17,311 nucleotides of DNA from an uncultured Oribacterium sp. (GTDB lineage Bacteria; Bacillota; Clostridia; Lachnospirales; Lachnospiraceae). Shown piece by piece: positions 13,229 to 17,311 of the stretch. Below the pieces are notes generated by a model. That model had not been told where the DNA came from. It was given only the letters and a program-made list of their open reading frames with translations, and did no database searches. The stretch spans positions 1 through 17,311 of the forward strand of contig CAAGKO010000065.1 of NCBI GenBank assembly GCA_900770445.1, written 5' to 3'. Each line of letters opens with the position of its first letter. Position 1 is the first letter of the stretch. A program made the translations under genes and the position numbers.

Positions 13229-13309
13229 GGGGTCTGACCCCATAAACTTCTGTTTAGATTTGGTTTATAAAAATTTAATGGGGTCAGACCCCCTTACGAA
13301 ATTCTTAAG
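13229..13309 (-). repeat. REPIN-like box pair after the ABC transporter gene
   Basis: Boxes at 13229-13241 and 13280-13292, 51 bp start to start, bracket a core nearly identical to that at 12580. CTTACGAAATTCTTAAG follows at 13293-13309, and the stop codon of the ABC gene (13305-13307 on the minus strand) is part of that palindrome. Read on the minus strand the first box is followed by ATTAAATTTTTAT. The core has the opposite orientation to the one at 1614. Confidence 0.88.
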
Positions 13310-15074
13310 ACTTGAGTTCCTGGGTGCGCACCAGGGCGGCGTAAGCGCCGTTCCGGGCCATGAGCTCGTCGTGGCTGCCGAGCTCGATGATGCGGCCGTC
13401 GTCGATGACGGCGATGCGGTCCGCGTTCTTCACGGTCGCGAGGCGGTGCGCGATGACGATGGTGGTGCGGCCCTGGGACAGCTTCTCGAAGGTCGCCTGG
13501 ATGCGGGCCTCAGTCACACTGTCGAGCGCGGAGGTCGCCTCATCGAGGATCAGCACCGGCGGGTTTTTCAGGAAGATCCGCGCGATGGAGATCCGCTGCT
13601 TCTGACCACCGGAGAGCAGGACACCCCGCTCGCCGACATTGGTCTGATAGCCTTCCGGCATCTCTGCGATGTCGTCCGCGATCTCCGCCTTCGCGGCCGC
13701 AAGCTTCACCTCTTCCATCGTCGCATCGAGGCGACCGTAGCGGATATTGTCGGCAATGCTGCCGGCAAACAGGAACACGTCCTGCGAGACGACGCCGATG
13801 TTCTGGTGCAGGGACTCCTGCGTCACCATGCGGACATCATGCCCGTCGAGGTAGATCGCGCCGTCCGTAACATCGTAGAAACGCGGAATCAGCTGGCTGA
13901 GCGTCGTCTTGCCGCCGCCGGAGGAACCGACGAAGGCCACGGTCTCACCCGGCCGGATGTCGAGCGACACGTCGTGCAGGATGCCCTGCCCCTTCTGGTA
14001 CGCGAAGGACACATGGTCGACGCGGATGTCGCCCTGCACGTTCTCCAGCGCAAGCGCACCCGGGCTGTCCTGGAGCTCCGGCTCGGTCCGCATCAGCTCC
14101 ACGAAGCGATGCAGCCCCGCCGTGCCGTTCGCGATCACCTCCGTGGTATTCGCGAGCTTTCGGATCGGATTGACGAAGGCCGACACATACATGCTGAACG
14201 CGATCAGGTCAATGACGGTGAGCTGGTCGTTCATGATGAGGGCACCACCGACCGCGATGACCACCACGGACATCATGCAGAGACAGAACTCCATCGTCGA
14301 ATGAAATTCAGCCATCGCGCGGTGGAACCCGAACTTCGCGCTCCGGTAGCCTGCATTGGCCTTCTCAAACTTCTCGAGCTCCTCACCCTCGTTCGCGAAG
14401 GCCTTCGCCGTCCGGATGCCGGACAGACCCGACTCGAATTCGGTGTTGATCAGGGAAACCGTCGACTTCACCTTGCGCGAGGCGTCGCGCATGTGGAAAC
14501 GGCAGCGCAGCACCACCGACAGGAAGATCGGCAGCATGAGCGTCAGCACGAGCGCGAGCCGCCACTGGATGGTGAACATGATGACGAGCGCGCCGAGGAT
14601 CGTCACCGAGCTGATGAAGATGTCCTCCGGGGCGTGGTGCGCCATCTCCGTCACGTCGAACAGGTCCGTCGTGAGGCGGCTCATGAGCTGGCCGACGCGG
14701 TTATGGTCGAAGAAGCTGTAGTTCAACTCCTGGATGTGTCGGAACAGGTCGCGGCGGATGTCAGCCTCGACGCGCGCGCCGAAGTTGTGGCCCCAGTACG
14801 TGATCACGTAGTAAAACACGGAACGCAGCACATAGGCGGCGGTCACGACGGCCATCACCGTCCAGAAGGTGCGCCAGGCGTTCGCCGGCAGCAGCGTGTA
14901 CATGCACCAGCGCGACACCGCCGGAAAGGCAAGGTCGATCACCGCGATCGCCAGCGCGCTCACCATGTCGAGGTAAAACAGCTTCCGGTGCGGGCGGAAA
15001 TACGAGAGGAAAATCCGGAGTTCCGACCAGTTTTTGAAGTCTTTTTTTGTTGTGTCCTGATTCTGAAGTGCCAT
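13305..15074 (-). CDS. ABC exporter half-transporter (fused membrane and ATPase domains)
   Basis: This 589-residue protein has an N-terminal six-helix exporter domain (about 25-320) and a C-terminal ATPase domain. Visible motifs are Walker A GSSGGGKTT (383-391), Q-loop Q431, signature LSGGQ (487-491), Walker B VLILDE (507-512) and the switch histidine H543. All catalytic residues are present, so it should be active as a homodimer or with a partner. Length and layout match MsbA/MdlB/BmrA-type multidrug or lipid exporters, and the substrate is not predictable. Only one half-transporter is present here. The start at 15074 follows AGGTGATGT. The gene is 85 bp downstream of L25/Ctc and separated from it by an intrinsic terminator. 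The stop codon lies inside a repeat palindrome. Confidence 0.95.
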   Translation of the reverse strand: MALQNQDTTKKDFKNWSELRIFLSYFRPHRKLFYLDMVSALAIAVIDLAFPAVSRWCMYTLLPANAWRTFWTVMAVVTAAYVLRSVFYYVITYWGHNFGARVEADIRRDLFRHIQELNYSFFDHNRVGQLMSRLTTDLFDVTEMAHHAPEDIFISSVTILGALVIMFTIQWRLALVLTLMLPIFLSVVLRCRFHMRDASRKVKSTVSLINTEFESGLSGIRTAKAFANEGEELEKFEKANAGYRSAKFGFHRAMAEFHSTMEFCLCMMSVVVIAVGGALIMNDQLTVIDLIAFSMYVSAFVNPIRKLANTTEVIANGTAGLHRFVELMRTEPELQDSPGALALENVQGDIRVDHVSFAYQKGQGILHDVSLDIRPGETVAFVGSSGGGKTTLSQLIPRFYDVTDGAIYLDGHDVRMVTQESLHQNIGVVSQDVFLFAGSIADNIRYGRLDATMEEVKLAAAKAEIADDIAEMPEGYQTNVGERGVLLSGGQKQRISIARIFLKNPPVLILDEATSALDSVTEARIQATFEKLSQGRTTIVIAHRLATVKNADRIAVIDDGRIIELGSHDELMARNGAYAALVRTQELKS

Positions 15075-15097
15075 ACATCACCTGCCTGATTACGAAA

Positions 15098-15133
15098 AAT
15101 ATCCCGCGTGGGCAGCAACCCACACGGGATATT
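15098..15133 (-). terminator. Intrinsic terminator of the L25/Ctc gene
   Basis: AATATCCCG...GTGGG (15098-15112) pairs with CCCAC...CGGGATATT (15119-15133) with one mismatch and a six-base loop. On the minus strand the stem runs into ATTTTTCG. It is 26 bp past the L25 stop and just upstream of the ABC ribosome site, so it separates the two transcripts or attenuates read-through. Confidence 0.8.
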
Positions 15134-15159
15134 CTAGCAGATTCTATATGTAGACGGAA

Positions 15160-15804
15160 TTATTTATTTTCCTTCGCAGCGAGTGCAGCGGCTTCCTTGG
15201 TTGCCGGTGTCACCAGCTCCTTCTCTGCCGGTGCCTCCGGCTCATCGACCTCGGCTGCCTTGCCATGCTGATGTGCGGTTACATGAAGCACGGTATCGGT
15301 GAGCGGTGTCTTGATGTCGAGCTTGCCTTCCTTCGCGATGTCGAGGTCACCGACGGTCAGTCTCGTGCCGACCGGGTACTTCGCGAGGTCGATCACGATA
15401 TGATCGACGAGATCCTTCGGATAGCCGACGAACTCGACTTCCTCGCAGGTCTTCGTCACGAAGCCCTGGGCCTTCTCTGCATTGACGAACTCGATGACTG
15501 CCTTCGAGTGGATCTTCTCATCGTTCAGCAGCTGCTGGAATGTAACATCGACATACTGACGCTTCATCGCATCATAATCGACACTCTTAATCAGAACAGA
15601 ATACTGCGTACCATCGACCGACAGCTCCGCCTCGGAACCGACGTGGTGATCCTGGAAAAACATGCCGAGATCCTTCTGGGTCATGATGATCGCGAGGGAC
15701 TCCTTCATTGCCTTACCACTGATCGAACCGGTCGCATAACCTTCTCTTCTAAGCTTCTTTCCCTTGACGCTCAGATCTCTTGTCTTCGCCTTTAATGTCT
15801 CCAT
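15160..15804 (-). CDS. rplY: 50S ribosomal protein L25/general stress protein Ctc
   Basis: This 214-residue protein has the L25 5S-rRNA-binding domain at the N-terminus (about 1-95, starting METLKAKTRDLSVKGKKLRREG) followed by the beta-rich Ctc/TL5-type C-terminal domain (about 100-185). It ends in an alanine-, lysine- and glutamate-rich tail. Length agrees with the long Ctc form found in Gram-positive bacteria rather than the short E. coli L25. It binds 5S rRNA in the central protuberance of the large subunit and is stress-induced in Bacillus. The start at 15804 follows AAAGAGGTAAG. Being a conserved chromosomal gene, it argues against the whole window being one mobile element. It is followed by its own terminator. 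Confidence 0.95.
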   Translation of the reverse strand: METLKAKTRDLSVKGKKLRREGYATGSISGKAMKESLAIIMTQKDLGMFFQDHHVGSEAELSVDGTQYSVLIKSVDYDAMKRQYVDVTFQQLLNDEKIHSKAVIEFVNAEKAQGFVTKTCEEVEFVGYPKDLVDHIVIDLAKYPVGTRLTVGDLDIAKEGKLDIKTPLTDTVLHVTAHQHGKAAEVDEPEAPAEKELVTPATKEAAALAAKENK

Positions 15805-16092
15805 AACTTACCTCTTTCTGTGGCTTCTGCCACCTGACGTAATCCTCGCCCGCGGTGGGCGCGGCAGAAACATCGTAACATCCCCGGCAAATTTCCCGCG
15901 AAAGATTTCTGCTCTTACAGGATGTAAGGGCCGTGATGGTACGGTGCACAGACAACTATCTGTAACGCCCTATATGGTAGTCCTTTTTCGGCTTGAAGAT
16001 TCACCAAATATGCATTTTTTTCGAGGGCTGTTTTCGCCATTTTTTCGGCACAGGCTTCACAGAATCGACATATTTTCGTATGGCTTCGGCCA
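15805..16092 (-). other. Non-coding leader of the L25/Ctc gene
   Basis: No credible gene is seen. On the minus strand there are local stems: CTTACA/TGTAAG with a 3-base loop (15914-15928), and GCAGAAA/TTTCTGC (15906-15912 with 15864-15870). TATAGG near 15970 with a weak TTCAAG 17 bp before it is a possible promoter. TTTTTCG occurs several times on the plus strand between 15980 and 16080. The leader could fold as a ribosomal-protein control element, but I recognise no known class. Confidence 0.35.
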
Positions 16093-16207
16093 ATGCAGGC
16101 GGCCTCGAGGGTCGTACCTGAAACACAGTACTTCGAGCTCGGAAGACTCTAAAATTCTTCACGCCCTCTCCGTATGGTTTCCGGTACGATCTCGAGGCCG
16201 CCTGCAT
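16093..16207. repeat. 115-bp long-arm inverted repeat after the aldo/keto reductase gene
   Basis: The left arm 16093-16124 and the right arm 16177-16207 are reverse complements over about 31 bp, with one mismatch and one two-for-one base bulge. The outer 15 bases (GCAGGCGGCCTCGAG) pair perfectly. The loop is 52 bases. It begins 12 bp after the stop codon of the aldo/keto reductase. No U-tract follows, so it is not a classic terminator. It could be a small palindromic mobile element or a strong RNA 3' end structure. Confidence 0.8.
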
Positions 16208-16218
16208 GATCACATGAT

Positions 16219-17166
16219 TCAGATTTCGAACTTCACCAATGCCTGGTCGAGCTTCGCGACTTCGGCGTCGCTGAGTGTCCAGTCGAGGGCGTGGCAGTTC
16301 TCGATCGCGCGGGCGCGGTGCTGTGTGCCGAAGAGGGCCGTCGTGAGAAACGACTTCTGAAGCGCCCAGTTCACGGCGATCTCCGAGAGCGGCACACCGC
16401 CGCGGGCAGCGGAGATCTCATCCATCACGCCGAGAAGCTTCTGCGCCTTGCTCCAGCCAGGCTCGCGGAAGAACTTGTAGAAGCGATTCCGGCTGTCCAT
16501 GGTCTCATAGGTCCGGAGCTCACGGTAACGGCCGGTCAGGAGACCGCCGCCGAGGACGCCATAGCCCATCGTCGCCATGCCGTGTGCCTCTGCGTACCGC
16601 ATCTCCACCTCACGCTCGCGCTCCAGCATGGAATACTGCACCTGGATGAAATCGATGTCCGCATACTTCGCGGCCTCCTCCATCTGCGCCACACTGTGGT
16701 TGGAGAGACCGAGGAAACGGACCTTACCCGCCTTTTTGAGCTCCATCATCGCCCCGAGCGTCTCTTCCGGCGTCGCATCGTCCTGCGGCCAATGCAGGAT
16801 GTACAGGTCGATATAGTCGGTCCGGAGGTTCCGAAGCGACGCGTCGCACTGTGCGAGGATGTGGTCGCGCTTGCCGCAGTGCACGTACTGCCCGTTCTCG
16901 AAGTCGTTGCCACACTTCGTCGACAGGATCACGTCCTTCCGAACGCCCATCTTCTCGAGTGTCTCGCCCAGGATCCGCTCCGCCGCGCCCGCATTGTACG
17001 CCGGCGCCGTATCGAAGATATTCACGCCCTGCTCAAACGACGCCCGGATCGCATCCATCTTCGTCTCCTCCGGATTCTGATCCCAGCCCGCACCACCGAT
17101 GCCCCAGGTGCCGAGACACAGCTCCGAAACCTCCAGCCCTGTCTTACCAAACGTCTTATATCGCAT
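16219..17166 (-). CDS. Aldo/keto reductase
   Basis: This 315-residue cytosolic (beta/alpha)8-barrel oxidoreductase reduces aldehydes or ketones with NAD(P)H. The catalytic tetrad is complete: D52 and Y57 in FDTAPAYN, K84 in STKCG and H125 in LHWPQ. The N-terminal RYKTFGKTGLEVSELCLGTWGIGG is typical of bacterial general stress protein 69/YhdN-like reductases. The physiological substrate is unknown. The start at 17166 follows GAGGAGG. The gene is first on its strand at the right end of the window. A box repeat belonging to the right inverted repeat begins 20 bp upstream, so its promoter, if close, must lie within the repeat. Confidence 0.95.
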   Translation of the reverse strand: MRYKTFGKTGLEVSELCLGTWGIGGAGWDQNPEETKMDAIRASFEQGVNIFDTAPAYNAGAAERILGETLEKMGVRKDVILSTKCGNDFENGQYVHCGKRDHILAQCDASLRNLRTDYIDLYILHWPQDDATPEETLGAMMELKKAGKVRFLGLSNHSVAQMEEAAKYADIDFIQVQYSMLEREREVEMRYAEAHGMATMGYGVLGGGLLTGRYRELRTYETMDSRNRFYKFFREPGWSKAQKLLGVMDEISAARGGVPLSEIAVNWALQKSFLTTALFGTQHRARAIENCHALDWTLSDAEVAKLDQALVKFEI

Positions 17167-17185
17167 GATTTTTCCTCCTCTGATC

Positions 17186-17274
17186 GGGGTCTGACCCCAA
17201 TGTCGTCAACCCAACGTCAACTTAAGATTGGTTGCTAGAAGGATGATATCACAAAGGCGACGGAAAATTTGAAT
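17186..17274. repeat. Right copy of 89-bp terminal inverted repeat
   Basis: This is the reverse complement of 1-89 with one mismatch at the box centre (17192). It starts with the box GGGGTCTGACCCC (17186-17198), followed by AATGTCGTCAACCC and a CTTAAG site. The last 37 bases of the window (17275-17311) are unique sequence with no recognisable gene. Confidence 0.9.
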
Positions 17275-17311
17275 ACCAGCGAAAAATCTTTAAAGAAGGC
17301 GCACTTTAACA

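Noticed and set aside
13205..13243. N-terminal extension MGSDPIKF of the tRNA deacylase
   Set aside because: The first residues are encoded by the box repeat, which reads ATGGGGTCTGACCCC wherever it occurs. The ribosome site supports 13204.
13227..15089. Long open frame of 620 codons on the plus strand opposite the ABC transporter
   Set aside because: It starts within the box repeat, has no recognisable domain, and lies antisense to a complete ABC exporter with all motifs.
16001..16213. Small minus-strand frame of 70 codons after the aldo/keto reductase
   Set aside because: It crosses both arms of the 115-bp inverted repeat and has no ribosome site or homology I recognise.
1..17274. A 17-kb composite transposon defined by the terminal inverted repeats
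   Set aside because: There is no transposase or integrase inside, the segment contains the conserved L25/Ctc gene, and the repeat may be a dispersed sequence at a contig edge.

Overview
The window is 17.3 kb of GC-rich bacterial chromosome, most likely from a Gram-positive Clostridia and plausibly Lachnospiraceae. The reasons are strong AGGAGG-type ribosome sites before almost every gene, a long L25/Ctc-type ribosomal protein whose N-terminus looks like Lachnospiraceae homologues, a glycine-riboswitch-controlled sodium:alanine/glycine symporter, and an RsiV-like lipoprotein. The taxon is an inference from protein style. The coding set is ordinary accessory and housekeeping content. The unusual part is the intergenic DNA, which holds two unrelated repeat families and an inverted repeat at both ends of the window.

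Layout. Bases 1-242 hold the left copy of an 89-bp inverted repeat and three 13-bp palindromic boxes, followed by a MATE efflux gene (+). A cyclase-family metal hydrolase (-) converges on it across a box pair and two hairpins. From 2633 to 3735 there is 1.1 kb without genes, with a tandem-hairpin leader, a 0.5-kb repeat array (array A) and a MarR promoter overlapped by a 36-bp operator-like palindrome. A MarR regulator and a second MATE pump (+) follow and form a drug-response unit. A metallo-beta-lactamase-fold protein (-) converges on that pump with overlapping stop codons. Array B (6484-6975), a large lipoprotein (-) and array C (about 9501-9902) come next. From 10002 to the right end every gene is on the minus strand: AGCS symporter with its glycine riboswitch, flavodoxin-fold reductase, ProX/YbaK-type tRNA deacylase, ABC exporter half-transporter, L25/Ctc, and an aldo/keto reductase. 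The right copy of the inverted repeat ends the window.

Repeat family 1 is a palindromic box, GGGGTC(T/A)GACCCC, seen about a dozen times. It occurs singly or as inverted pairs with starts 49-52 bp apart, usually just past a stop codon. The pairs resemble REP doublets (REPINs). The core between the boxes points the same way as the gene it follows, so the element may also act as a terminator. No RAYT transposase is present in the window.

Repeat family 2 is three imperfectly palindromic arrays of 0.4-0.5 kb. In each, a TAATGTC half-site and a TTGYG half-site are separated by 18 or 19 bp. I could read 25 such junctions by eye and none departs from 18-19 bp, although the intervening sequence varies. 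The units face away from a central dyad. This resembles the multiple transposase-binding sites at the ends of IS21-, Mu- or Tn7-like elements and may be an undescribed non-autonomous mobile element or protein-binding array. This family is the most interesting signal in the window.
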